From the NCBI RefSeq assembly GCF_900109605.1, contig NZ_FOAM01000012.1:124001-188000 (forward strand): DNA of 64,000 nucleotides, given 5' to 3'. Position numbers and translations under genes: made by a program. Below the pieces are notes generated by a model that worked only from the letters and a program-made list of their open reading frames with translations, ran no database searches and had not been told where the DNA came from. Origin of the DNA: Xaviernesmea oryzae (GTDB lineage Bacteria > Pseudomonadota > Alphaproteobacteria > Rhizobiales > Rhizobiaceae). Shown here piece after piece: positions 27,128-36,018 of the stretch (the stretch's first letter is position 1; each line of letters begins with the position of its first letter).

Positions 27128-28375
27128 TCAGCTCCAGGCATGCAGCGGCGGCTTTTCGCCGTTGAGGAAATAATTGCCGAGGATGGCATATTTCCAGCGC
27201 ACGGGGTCGTGGAGGGTGTGGGTGCGGGCATTGCGCCAGTGGCGGTCGAGCTGATGTTCGGCCAGCGTCGAGCGGGTGCCGGCCAGCTCGAACAGCTTGT
27301 TGGTGGCGGCAATGGCGATCTCGGTGGAGAGGACCTTGGCCTCGGCCGTGACGATCTGCGCCTCGGCCACGGTGTCGGCATTGGGCGTGGCGATGGCGCG
27401 GTCGATGGCATAGCCGGCCTTTTCCAGAAGCGCCTGGGCGGCATGCAGCCGCAGGGTGAGGTCGCCTACGGCCTGGATCGTGTAAGGGTCCTGCCAGGCA
27501 TGTTCCAGCCCGCTGTCCACCCAGGCGCGGCTCTTCGTGCGCACGAAGGCAATGGTCTCGTCGATGGCGGCCTGGGCAATGCCGGTATCGATGGCCACCT
27601 GGATGATCTGGAAGATGGCGCCATCGGCCGTCGGCACCTCATAGCCCTTGTAGCCGGGTACGAGATGGGTTTTCGGCACCTTCACATCCTTGAGGATGAC
27701 CGTTCCCGACAGCGTCGTGCGCTGGCCGAAGGAGGACCAGTCGTCGATGACGGTGAGGCCCTCGGCGTCGCGCTCGGCGATCGCATACCAGGCACGGCCC
27801 TGATCATCCAGCGCAACAATCGGCACGAGATGGGCGAGAAGCGCGCCGGACGAGTAGAATTTCTGGCCGTTGACGACGACGTGGTCGCCATGATCGGTGA
27901 AGCGCGTTTCGAAATCCACCGCCCGCTTCGAGCCGAATTCGGAGAAAGCATTGCCGAAGCGGGTGCCCCGGCGCACCTCGCCGAACAGCAGCCGCTGCTG
28001 CGCCTCGTCCGAGACGGTGCGGATGGCGGCAACCACGCCCAGGTGGTTCTGGGCGATCTGGCCGATGGAGCTGTCGGCGGCCGAAATGATCTCGATCACC
28101 TTGGCCAGCGTTGCATAGGAGACCTCCGGTCCGCCGAAGCGTTTGGGGACATTGATCGACCAGAGACCGCTCTGGGAAAACTGGTCGAGCTCGCGCACCG
28201 GCCAGATGCGCTCGCGGTCACGGATGGCGGCGCCGGGAGCGAAGTCCGCCGCCAGCTTCTTGGCGACCGCGATCGCCTCGGCATCATCCTTGATGATATG
28301 GGCCGGCTCCGACGGGCGGGGCACGGCGGGCACGCCGCGGTCGGTATCGCGCGTCTTCAGCTGGGAAAGCGTCAT
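27128..28375 (-). CDS. sfnB: SfnB-family acyl-CoA-dehydrogenase-like sulfur acquisition oxidoreductase
   Basis: A 415-residue flavoprotein of the acyl-CoA dehydrogenase fold, in the SfnB/DszC-like monooxygenase branch. Visible signatures include LWSINVPKRFGGPEVSY and IGQIAQNHLGVV in the N-terminal helical domain, the beta-domain segment DHVVVNGQKFYSSGA, and the C-terminal TRSTLAEHQLDRHWRNARTH that marks this branch. SfnB works in oxidation of organosulfur compounds under sulfate limitation. It is the last gene of a minus-strand run beginning with sfnG. Start 28375 has an 'aaggag' site. Exact substrate unknown. Confidence 0.86.
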   Translation of the reverse strand: MTLSQLKTRDTDRGVPAVPRPSEPAHIIKDDAEAIAVAKKLAADFAPGAAIRDRERIWPVRELDQFSQSGLWSINVPKRFGGPEVSYATLAKVIEIISAADSSIGQIAQNHLGVVAAIRTVSDEAQQRLLFGEVRRGTRFGNAFSEFGSKRAVDFETRFTDHGDHVVVNGQKFYSSGALLAHLVPIVALDDQGRAWYAIAERDAEGLTVIDDWSSFGQRTTLSGTVILKDVKVPKTHLVPGYKGYEVPTADGAIFQIIQVAIDTGIAQAAIDETIAFVRTKSRAWVDSGLEHAWQDPYTIQAVGDLTLRLHAAQALLEKAGYAIDRAIATPNADTVAEAQIVTAEAKVLSTEIAIAATNKLFELAGTRSTLAEHQLDRHWRNARTHTLHDPVRWKYAILGNYFLNGEKPPLHAWS

Positions 28376-28435
28376 GGGATCACTCCTTGTCGATGGTTGG
28401 CGTCGATGGTTGGCCCGTTCGATGAATGGTCGGGA

Positions 28436-29218
28436 TCAGGCGGGAAGGGGTGCTGAGACGGCCGGCGCGGCGGCCGGCTTCTGGCCGAGATAGAAAGCGC
28501 GGATATCGTCCCGGGCCTTGAGCGCGCCGGCATCGCCCGAGAGCACGCTTGCACCATGCTCCAGGATCACCGCCCGGTCGGCATAAGTGAGCGCGATCGC
28601 CGAATTCTGCTCGGCCACCAGGATGGACAGGCCATCCTCGCTGTTGAGCCGTTTCAGCGCGCGGAAAATATCCTGCACCACCAGGGGCGCCAGGCCCATG
28701 GAGGGCTCGTCCAGCACCAGAAGCTTCGGCCGCGCCATCAGCGCCCGGCCGATCGCCGTCATTTGCTGTTCGCCGCCGGAGGTGAGGCCGGAGATCGCGC
28801 GTCGGCGGGCCGCGAGCTTGGGAAACCAGGCATAGACCCGATCGAGATCGGCGGCGATCTCGGCCCGGCTGGCGCCGCGCCCCAGCCCGCCAGTCAGCAG
28901 ATTGTCCTCCACGCTCAGCGTCTTGAAACAGTGGCGGCCCTCCAGCACCTGCACCAGGCCCGCGCGCAGCAGGGCGGCAGGGCTGCGCGTCAGCGTGCTC
29001 TCACCCTGATAGAGCACGGAGCCCGCCGTGACCTGCCCGCGCACAGCCGGCAGCAGGTTGGAAATCGCCTTCAGCACCGTGCTCTTGCCAGCGCCATTGG
29101 CCCCCAGCACGGCCAGGATCTCGCCGCGCGAGAGCGTGAAGGAAACGTCCTCCAGCGCGGTGATGGCATTGGCATAGCGGGCCTTCAGCCCCTCGACGGA
29201 CAGGATGATGTCACCCAT
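28436..29218 (-). CDS. LivF-type ABC transporter ATP-binding protein
   Basis: A 260-residue ATPase with Walker A GANGAGKSTV, signature TSGGEQQM and Walker B LLVLDEPSMGLAP, of the branched-chain amino acid/urea (HAAT) importer branch, second ATPase type. Start 29218 (MGDIILSVEGLK). It lies downstream of its substrate-binding protein gene, separated by a mosaic repeat, and upstream of sfnB. With the LivG-, LivH- and LivM-like proteins and the binding protein it completes an importer, here associated with organosulfur genes. Confidence 0.9.
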   Translation of the reverse strand: MGDIILSVEGLKARYANAITALEDVSFTLSRGEILAVLGANGAGKSTVLKAISNLLPAVRGQVTAGSVLYQGESTLTRSPAALLRAGLVQVLEGRHCFKTLSVEDNLLTGGLGRGASRAEIAADLDRVYAWFPKLAARRRAISGLTSGGEQQMTAIGRALMARPKLLVLDEPSMGLAPLVVQDIFRALKRLNSEDGLSILVAEQNSAIALTYADRAVILEHGASVLSGDAGALKARDDIRAFYLGQKPAAAPAVSAPLPA

Positions 29219-29337
29219 GATGTTCTCGTTTCGCGGTTGCTTGGCTCGGTTGCTGGATTGTCTGCAGCCTCCCGCGCCATGGGAGGCTGCCCTGTCGGAG
29301 CGTGCTGTTGGAACGGGCAATTTCACGTGCCTGAGAC

Positions 29338-29457
29338 TCCCCTCATCTGCCTGCCGGCATCTTCTCCCCGTTGGGGAGAAGAGACGACGCGGCGGTCGTT
29401 CGACGCCGGCTTAGGCCGATGTTTGGGGCACAAGCCTCCTCTCCCCTCGGGGAGAGG
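29338..29457. repeat. Rhizobial intergenic mosaic-type repeat
   Basis: 'ctcccctcatctgcctgccg' and a cttctcccc-gttg-gggagaag hairpin on the left, plus a perfect 9-bp hairpin (29438-29446/29449-29457) on the right. It occupies most of the 315-bp gap between the binding-protein and LivF-type genes inside the operon. Confidence 0.65.
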
Positions 29458-29533
29458 GTAGGGGGAGGGGGATTGCCGCAGCGGCCGCTCTTATGCCGAA
29501 CGGCCATCCCGCCCCCGCCCCGCACGCACAACC

Positions 29534-30883
29534 TCAGTTGGTCACGCCTTCCGCATCCGCCGCGGTGCGCAGCTTGATGCCCTTTTCGGCGGCATAGGCC
29601 TCGGACGATTTCTCGATGATCGGGCGCAGCAGCGCCCAGTCCGGGGCGATCCAGTCGGAAACGACCTTCCACTTCGTGCCGTCCCATTGCTGGAAGGTGA
29701 CGTAGCCATTGCCCTCGTGATTGTCCCAAGTGACGTTGATCGAGTGGAACAGGTCCTTGGCGCCCAGCGCCTCGACGCGGGCTGGGTCGAGCTGCAGGTG
29801 CTCGAAGCCCCAGCGCACCTCGTCGCCGGTCAGCGTGCGCTTACCGAACTTTGCCTGGGCGATGCGGATCGCCTCGACATTGAGGATGCCATTGACGATG
29901 CCGAGATTGTGGTAGACCGAGCCGATGCGCTTCTTGTCTTCCAGATTGCCCTTGCCCTGGTCGTAGAGCGTCTTGACGATCTCCTTGACCACGGGATAGT
30001 CGGCGCCGGAGGCCTGGGTGGTGATCGCGGTATAGCCCTTGGCGGCCTCGCCGGCGGGGATCACGTCCTCCTCCGAATTCGACCAGACATTGCCGATGAT
30101 GTGATCGACCGGGAAGCCGGTCTTGGCCGCCGTCTTCAGCGCCACCGGGTTCATCACGCCCCAGCCGCGCAGCACCACATAGTCGGGCTTGGCGCGGCGG
30201 ATGGTCAGCCATTGGCTCTGCTGCTCGTTGCCGGGATGCGGCACCTCGATTTGCTGCAGCGTAAACCCGTATTTCTGCGCCAGCAGCTCATAGATCGGGA
30301 TGGTTTCCTTGCCATAGGGCGAGCCGTGATAGAGCACGACGATCTTCTTGCCCTTCAGCTTCTCCAGCCCACCTTCCTTGGAGGCGATGTAGTTCACGAT
30401 GCCGGAGGTCTCGCTGTAGGGGTTGAGCAGCAGCGGGAAAACGTAAGGGAAGACGCGGCCATCGGTGGAATCGGTGCGGCCGTGATTGATGGTGATCAGC
30501 GGCACCTTGTCGGCGGTGATCCGGTCGATCATCGCATAGGCGATGCCGACGGACAGCGGGTTCCAGGCGGCGATGCCCTGGTGGCTCTTCAGCCGCTCAT
30601 AGGCCTCGACGCCACGCTCGACCTCGTACTGCGTTTCGGCCTCCGACCAGGTGAGCTTGACGCCGTTCACCCCGCCGTCGCGAGTGTTGATCAGGTTGAG
30701 ATAATCGATGAAGCCGCCGAAAAAGCCGGTGCCGCCGGCGGCATAGGGGCCGACGCGGTAGCTCTGGAGTGGAAAATGCTGCTCGTCGGCCAGCGCCTGA
30801 CGGGTGAAGGCGGGCAGCGAGAGGGCGGCAAGCGCAATGCCGGCGGCGAGCGCGGCCGTTTTCAGGCGGGTATGCAAGGTCAT
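29534..30883 (-). CDS. Periplasmic substrate-binding protein of HAAT-type ABC importer
   Basis: A 449-residue binding protein with a Sec signal peptide (first ~32 residues, cleavage after ALA). The mature part has the type I periplasmic-binding fold of the amino-acid/amide family (YRVGPYAAGGTGFFGGFIDY, then KKIVVLYHGSPYGKE). It is longer than Leu/Ile-binding proteins (~370), suggesting a non-amino-acid ligand. It follows the LivM-like gene by 122 bp in an operon with SfnG and SfnB, so an organosulfur ligand is inferred. Confidence 0.87.
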   Translation of the reverse strand: MTLHTRLKTAALAAGIALAALSLPAFTRQALADEQHFPLQSYRVGPYAAGGTGFFGGFIDYLNLINTRDGGVNGVKLTWSEAETQYEVERGVEAYERLKSHQGIAAWNPLSVGIAYAMIDRITADKVPLITINHGRTDSTDGRVFPYVFPLLLNPYSETSGIVNYIASKEGGLEKLKGKKIVVLYHGSPYGKETIPIYELLAQKYGFTLQQIEVPHPGNEQQSQWLTIRRAKPDYVVLRGWGVMNPVALKTAAKTGFPVDHIIGNVWSNSEEDVIPAGEAAKGYTAITTQASGADYPVVKEIVKTLYDQGKGNLEDKKRIGSVYHNLGIVNGILNVEAIRIAQAKFGKRTLTGDEVRWGFEHLQLDPARVEALGAKDLFHSINVTWDNHEGNGYVTFQQWDGTKWKVVSDWIAPDWALLRPIIEKSSEAYAAEKGIKLRTAADAEGVTN

Positions 30884-31005
30884 GTCAGGTCATGCTCCAT
30901 GGTTCGGCGGGCGGGCGGCCAGCCGGGTGATTTCAGGGTGGGGTGACGAAGCGGCCTTCGCGGGCTGCCGCGTCCTGTTTCGGGGGTGCGCGAGCGCCTA
31001 AAGCC

Positions 31006-32070
31006 TCATGCGGGACGCGAACCCGGCTGCAGGCGTCGCCTGAGCCTGTCCCAGAGGGCGACGAGCCCATCCGGCTCCAGGATCAGGAAGAGGATGATCA
31101 GCGCGCCCAGCACGATGCGCTGGGTCATGTCGAGCACGCCGGAATCGAAGACATCGCCGAGCAACAGTGATCCCAGCCGCGAGAGGATGAGCGGGAAGAC
31201 CACGATCAGCGCCGCGCCGAAAAAGGCACCGCGCAGCGAGGCGAGCCCGCCGATGATGACGATGAACAGGATCTGGAAGGAGCGGTCGAGATTGAAGCCG
31301 GCCGGCTCCACAGTGCGCAGATAGGCAAAGGCCCAGAGCGCGCCGGCCACCCCGATGATGAAGGAGGAGAGCGCGAAGGCCAAAAGCTTGGTGCGCAGCA
31401 CGGGAATGCCGATGATACGCGCCGCCGTTTCATTGTCGCGCACGGCGATGAAATTGCGCCCGGTTTCCGATTGCACGAGCCGGGCGGCGAGGAAGGTCAG
31501 CACCGTGACGACGACAAGCGCGAAGAGATAGCGCCCGGCGCCGCCTTCGAAAGTGAGGCCGAACAGGGTCAGCGGCGGCGCGTCGATGACGCCGGAGGCC
31601 GATTGGTTGGAAAACCAGCTGAATTTGGTCAGCACCCATTGCACGAAGAATTGCGCGGCGAGCGTGGAGACGGCGAGATAGAAGCCGCGCAGCCTGAGGC
31701 TCGGCAGGCCGAAGATCAGGCCGATGGCGGCCGCCGAGACCCCGCCGAGCAGAATGGCGACGGCAAGCGGCAGGCCTTCGACCCGCAGATGGAAATTATA
31801 AGCGGCGAAGGCGCCGACGGCCATGAAGGCGGCCGAGCCGAGCGAGACCTGGCCGGCATAGCCGGTCAGGAGATTGAGCCCGACGCCGGCAAGGCTGAGC
31901 GCCAGGAAGGGCAGCAGGATGGCCTCGAACAGGTAGCTGTCGCCGATAAAGGGAATGACACCATAGGCGACCACCAGCAGAAGGGCGAGCGGCGCGGCCT
32001 TGATCACAGCAGGCGCAAGCGGGCTTGCGGGCAAGAGGGAAGCAGTTGTTTCGGAGGCGGCCACGGTCAC
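31006..32070 (-). CDS. LivM-type ABC permease
   Basis: A 354-residue membrane permease of the HAAT family with about nine hydrophobic segments and the conserved LTGYAGQVSLGSAAFMAVGA segment. GTG 32070 overlaps the stop of the upstream LivH-like gene (GTGA). It forms the transmembrane channel with the LivH-type partner. The EAA-like loop near RDNETAARIIGI contacts the ATPases. Confidence 0.9.
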   Translation of the reverse strand: MTVAASETTASLLPASPLAPAVIKAAPLALLLVVAYGVIPFIGDSYLFEAILLPFLALSLAGVGLNLLTGYAGQVSLGSAAFMAVGAFAAYNFHLRVEGLPLAVAILLGGVSAAAIGLIFGLPSLRLRGFYLAVSTLAAQFFVQWVLTKFSWFSNQSASGVIDAPPLTLFGLTFEGGAGRYLFALVVVTVLTFLAARLVQSETGRNFIAVRDNETAARIIGIPVLRTKLLAFALSSFIIGVAGALWAFAYLRTVEPAGFNLDRSFQILFIVIIGGLASLRGAFFGAALIVVFPLILSRLGSLLLGDVFDSGVLDMTQRIVLGALIILFLILEPDGLVALWDRLRRRLQPGSRPA

Positions 32071-32963
32071 ACCCTTTCCACGAGCTTCTGGCCGAAGAGG
32101 CCGGCGGGACGAATGAGCAGGAAGGCAAGCGCCACGACATAGGCGAACCATCCCTCGATGCCGCCGCCGACGAGATCGCCGAGATAGACTTCGGCGAGCT
32201 TCTCCGATGCGCCGATCAGGAGGCCGCCGACAATGGCGCCGAGGATCGAATCGAAGCCGCCGAGCACCAGCACCGGCAGTGCTTTCAGCACCACCAGCGA
32301 CAGCGAGAACTGCACGCCGAGCCGCGCGCCCCAGAGCAGGCCGGCGACCAGCGCCACCAGGCCTGCCGCCGCCCAGACGCTGGCCCAGATAAAGGGCAGG
32401 CGCAGGCCGATGGCCAGCGCTGCGAAGGGATCGTCGGCGACAGCGCGGAAGCCGAGCCCGATGCGGCTATAGCGGAAGAAGGCGGACAGCAGCGCCACCA
32501 TCAGCGCGGCGGTGGCGGCGGCGAAGAGATCGAACTGGCTGACGAAGACGCCGGCGACATCAAAGGGCAGATCCTCGATGCCGAGATCGAGCCCATGCAC
32601 CTGCGTGCCCCAGAGAAGCTGGGCCGCGCCCTCGATGATATAGGAGAGGCCGAGGGTCGCCATGAACAGGGTGATCGGCGGCTTGTTGGTGAGCGGCCTC
32701 AGCACCGTGCGCTCGATGGCCACGCCGATCAGCACCATCGCCGCGAAGGTGACGAGAAAGGCCAGCGCAAAGGGCAGGCCCCGCTCCACCAGGCTGACGA
32801 AGGTGAGGGCTGCGAAGAGCAAGAGCGCCCCTTGGGCGAAGTTCAAGACGCCCGAGGTCTTGTAGATCAGCACGAAGCCGATGGCGACGAGCGAATACAT
32901 GACGCCGGACAAGAGCCCGCCGACGAGCACCTCGGTGAAGAACGACCAGTCGAAATCCGCCAT
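32067..32963 (-). CDS. LivH-type ABC permease
   Basis: A 298-residue polytopic permease of the HAAT family; about eight hydrophobic segments and the family signature LNFAQGALLL near residue 40. It begins 2 bases after the LivG-type stop and overlaps the LivM-type start by 4 bases, so the permease genes are translationally coupled. Confidence 0.9.
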   Translation of the reverse strand: MADFDWSFFTEVLVGGLLSGVMYSLVAIGFVLIYKTSGVLNFAQGALLLFAALTFVSLVERGLPFALAFLVTFAAMVLIGVAIERTVLRPLTNKPPITLFMATLGLSYIIEGAAQLLWGTQVHGLDLGIEDLPFDVAGVFVSQFDLFAAATAALMVALLSAFFRYSRIGLGFRAVADDPFAALAIGLRLPFIWASVWAAAGLVALVAGLLWGARLGVQFSLSLVVLKALPVLVLGGFDSILGAIVGGLLIGASEKLAEVYLGDLVGGGIEGWFAYVVALAFLLIRPAGLFGQKLVERV

Positions 32964-32965
32964 GG

Positions 32966-33916
32966 TCAGATCCCCTCGCCATCCTGGTTTTCGGGCGCCA
33001 CGCCGAGATAGGCGTCGATCACCTTCTGGTCGGCGGCGATCTCGCTTGGGGTGCCATCGGCGATCTTGCGGCCGTAATCGAGCACGGCGATGCGGTCCGA
33101 CAGCTCCATGACCACGCCGATATCGTGCTCGATCAGAACGACGGTGAGGCCGAAGCGCCGGTGCGCGGCGCGCACGAAGGAGGCGAGCTCATTCTTCTCG
33201 GTGGCGGTCATGCCGGCCATCGGCTCGTCCAAGAGCAGAATGCGCGGCCCGGCGGCCAGCGCGCGCGCCAGCTCCACGCGCTTCTGCACACCATAGGGCA
33301 GCGTGCCGGCCGGGCGGTCGGCATAGGCATCGAGATGGAAGAAGGCGATCAGCTCTTGCGCGCGCTCCAGCGCCGCCGCGCGCTCGCGCCGGGCCTGCGG
33401 CAGGCCGGCGATCTGGGCGAGGAAGGAGGAACGGGTCGAGTAGCTGCGGCCGGCGGTGATATTGTCCAGCGCGCTCAAGCCCTTGAACAAGGCCAGGTTC
33501 TGGAAGGTGCGGGCAATGCCGAGCGCCGCCAGCTTCTGCGTCGGCACCGGCCGATGCACCTGCCCGCCAATCGCAACATGGCCGCGCTGGGGGCGATAGA
33601 CGCCGCAGAGCACGTTGATCAGCGAGCTTTTGCCGGCGCCGTTCGGGCCGATGATCGCCCGGATCTCGCCCGGCGCAACCTTAAGATCGACGCCGTCAAG
33701 CGCGACGACGCCGCCGAAGGAGAGACCGATATTCACCAGTTCGAGCGCGGGGGCGTGTGCCGCCGGCTCCACCGACTTTGTCCGCCCATCCTCTGCTCGC
33801 AGAAGACGGTCCCTGAGACTGCCAGGCGCGCGCAGGCTCTCGGCTTCCAGCTCCAGAAGCTCGGCGGCCAGGCTGTGATGGGGGAAGCCGGCAAAGGCAT
33901 GGACGGTTGGAAACAT
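32966..33916 (-). CDS. LivG-type ABC transporter ATP-binding protein with N-terminal extension
   Basis: A 316-residue ATPase. The ABC domain starts near residue 57 (LELVNIGLSFGGVVALDGV), with Walker A GPNGAGKSSL, a LivG-like signature region (PYGVQKRVELARAL, where the first Gly of LSGG is changed) and Walker B RILLLDEPMAGM. The ~56-residue polar N-terminal extension is unusual for LivG (~255 residues) and of unknown role; the true start could be further in. First gene of the importer block downstream of sfnG. Confidence 0.87.
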   Translation of the reverse strand: MFPTVHAFAGFPHHSLAAELLELEAESLRAPGSLRDRLLRAEDGRTKSVEPAAHAPALELVNIGLSFGGVVALDGVDLKVAPGEIRAIIGPNGAGKSSLINVLCGVYRPQRGHVAIGGQVHRPVPTQKLAALGIARTFQNLALFKGLSALDNITAGRSYSTRSSFLAQIAGLPQARRERAAALERAQELIAFFHLDAYADRPAGTLPYGVQKRVELARALAAGPRILLLDEPMAGMTATEKNELASFVRAAHRRFGLTVVLIEHDIGVVMELSDRIAVLDYGRKIADGTPSEIAADQKVIDAYLGVAPENQDGEGI

Positions 33917-33990
33917 GGCGGCGGATCACCTTGATCAAGGGAAGGCGGCAAAGAGGGCTCCGCCCTGCATTCAAGCCATAAGGAGCCCGT

Positions 33991-34014
33991 CGCGATCCCG
34001 CTTGCGGGATCGCG
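33991..34014. repeat. Perfect 11-bp stem-loop
   Basis: Arms cgcgatcccgc and gcgggatcgcg with a 2-base loop, between sfnG and the LivG-type gene. No T-run follows on the minus strand, so it may be an RNA-stability or attenuation element rather than a terminator. Confidence 0.45.
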
Positions 34015-34088
34015 TTGGATGAGAAACGCCGGCACGGTCGGGTTTCGAAGGATGTCATTTTCCGGGGGCCAAGGTCCCCTCACCCTGC

Positions 34089-34108
34089 CCTCTCCCCGAG
34101 GGGAGAGG
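34089..34108. repeat. Mosaic-type hairpin (cctctcccc...ggggagagg)
   Basis: A 9-bp perfect stem with a 2-base loop, preceded by 'cccctcaccctg'. The same hairpin recurs at 29438-29457 and 58366-58386. Part of the 340-bp gap 33917-34256, which otherwise holds no gene. Confidence 0.6.
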
Positions 34109-34256
34109 AGGCCAGTGCCACAAGCGGTCGTCTTCAATCGGGTCGGGCGGCTGAGACATTCTTCCCGGCTGCGCAGGGAGGAGGCGAGCGCCGTCTCCCC
34201 ATTTGGATGCCGGGAGGCCTTCAGCGGCCCTGTGAAGACCGGAGGCGACAGACGGC

Positions 34257-35360
34257 CTATTCGGCGGCGATCGGGGTTTCGGCCTCGGCCTGTTCCAGCG
34301 CACGCACCAGCGGAATGACATGCTCGCCGAAATAGGCGACCTCCTCCTGGAAATGCAGGAAGCCGAGCAGGATCAGGTCGGCGCCGGCGCGCTTCAGCGC
34401 CACCACCCGCTCGGCCACCTGGCGCGGCGTGCCGATCAGGTTGGAGCGGAAGCCGTCATTATACTGAACGAGATCCTCGAAGCTCGATTTCGCCCAATTG
34501 CCTTCGCCCTCGGGCGAGGCCTTGCCGGCATTCTTCACCTCATGGCCGAAGGCATTGACGGCCTCCGGATTGGCCTTGTCGATGATCTCGGCCAGAACCG
34601 CGCGGGCTTCTTCCTCCGTCTCGCGGACGATGGCGAAGGCATTGACGCCGATCTTGACCGAATGGCCGTTTTCGCGCGCCTTGGCGCGGATATCGTTGAC
34701 CTGTTTGGCGATCTCTTCGGGCGTATTGCCATTGGTGAAATACCAGTCGGAGACACGCGCCGCCATGTCGCGCGCCGCCCGCGACGAGCCGCCCTGGAAG
34801 ATTTCCGGCTGCGGATCGATCGGCTTCGGCTTCAGGGAATAGTTGGAGAAGCGGTAGAAATCGCCCCGGAAGGTGAAGCTGTCCTCGGTCCAGATGCCGC
34901 GCAGCGCCCGGATGAACTCTTCCGAGCGGCGGTAGCGCTCGTCGTGATCGAGCCAGGGCTCGCCGATGGCCTGGAACTCGCCCCGGAACCAACCCGATAC
35001 GATGTTGACGGCGATGCGCCCGTTCGTCAGATGATTGATGGTGGCGATCTGCTTGGCGGCGAGCGCCGGGTTCCAGGGCCCCGGCAGCAGGGCGGCGATC
35101 ACCTTGAGCTTGCTGGTCGATTCCAGGAGCGCATGGCTGAAGGAGACGGACTCGTGCTGGAACTCCGCGCCATAGCCGGCGGTGAACCGGATCTGGCTCA
35201 GCGCATAGTCGAAGCCGTTTGCCTCTGCAATCTGCGCCAGTTTGCGGTTATAGTCGATCGTCCAGTCGGTGCGCTGCTCGATGTTGGAGATGACGAGGCC
35301 GCCGGATACGTTCGGCACCCAATAGGCGAATTTCAGCGCGTCCTGCGTGGTCTCGGTCAT
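34257..35360 (-). CDS. sfnG: SfnG-type FMNH2-dependent dimethylsulfone/alkanesulfonate monooxygenase
   Basis: A 367-residue luciferase-like flavin monooxygenase. Typical segments are FAYWVPNVSGGLVISNIEQR at the N-terminus, NHLTNGRIAVNIVSGWFRGE and EIFQGGSSRAARDMAARVSD. These match SfnG, which oxidises dimethylsulfone to methanesulfinate, more than SsuD; related sulfonates remain possible. Start 35360 (MTETTQDALK) has an 'aggga' site. First gene of a minus-strand run with the HAAT-type importer and sfnB. No -24/-12 sigma-54 promoter was found upstream, although sfn genes of Pseudomonas use one. Confidence 0.88.
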   Translation of the reverse strand: MTETTQDALKFAYWVPNVSGGLVISNIEQRTDWTIDYNRKLAQIAEANGFDYALSQIRFTAGYGAEFQHESVSFSHALLESTSKLKVIAALLPGPWNPALAAKQIATINHLTNGRIAVNIVSGWFRGEFQAIGEPWLDHDERYRRSEEFIRALRGIWTEDSFTFRGDFYRFSNYSLKPKPIDPQPEIFQGGSSRAARDMAARVSDWYFTNGNTPEEIAKQVNDIRAKARENGHSVKIGVNAFAIVRETEEEARAVLAEIIDKANPEAVNAFGHEVKNAGKASPEGEGNWAKSSFEDLVQYNDGFRSNLIGTPRQVAERVVALKRAGADLILLGFLHFQEEVAYFGEHVIPLVRALEQAEAETPIAAE

Positions 35361-35683
35361 CGTCGTCTCCCTGTTGAAACATGGATAGCCGCATGCGGCC
35401 AAGGCATAATCTATATCATCTACAGACTTTGTGCTTTTTCGAACAAAGCGATGCTCATTTGCGCTGCCGCAGAGAAAATTCTCCTCCGCCGAAATGGCGC
35501 TGTTGGAAATAAAGAAATCGCTTACCTGCAGCGGCCGCGCCTTCGAGCGCAGCCCCTGGCAGGGCCGGCCGGCCCGCGTCAGGTGCGGCCACCAAGCTCA
35601 TCGTCATATGAAAATAAAAATCATTAGACATGGAACATATGTTCGACCCCGGCGTTTAAGGGCATTACGACGGGGGCAATTGC
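35361..35683. other. Divergent intergenic region upstream of sfnG
   Basis: 323 bp. Contains the inverted repeats ctttgt/acaaag (35427-35432/35443-35448) and gagaa/ttctc (35472-35476/35479-35483), possible regulator sites for the sulfur operon, but weak. Confidence 0.3.
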
Positions 35684-35869
35684 ATGCTGAACATCGACAA
35701 GCTGGAGCGGGACCGCGACGATCTCCTGGAGATCATCGACGCCTATACACGGCAGGAATTCACCAACACCGCCAGCTTCATGGAGACATTTCGCAATGTC
35801 CTCTGCCATCTGCAGCGGCTGAACGAGGTCGAGCGCGAGCTGTCCGAGCGTGTCTTGCGCATGGGGTGA
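35684..35869 (+). CDS. Small hypothetical protein
   Basis: A 61-residue ORF with 'gggggc' a few bases before its ATG. The protein is acidic, helical and amphipathic (LERDRDDLLEIIDAYTRQEF), with composition expected of a real protein. No family recognised. Divergent from sfnG. Confidence 0.5.
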   Translation: MLNIDKLERDRDDLLEIIDAYTRQEFTNTASFMETFRNVLCHLQRLNEVERELSERVLRMG

Positions 35870-36018
35870 GCGCGGTCGTCCGCCATGCTGCAAACGGATA
35901 GAGGCCCGCAGACGGCATGGGGAGATGCCTCATCGGGCCTTCACGGCGTGTTCGGCACAGGCGCGATATGCGCCTGTGCCTTCGAGGCGCGTGCGCCGTT
36001 TCGCCCTCACGCATGCCG

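Noticed and set aside
35361-35683. Sigma-54 promoter upstream of sfnG
   Set aside because: No TGGCAC-N5-TTGC-like element could be found on the minus strand.
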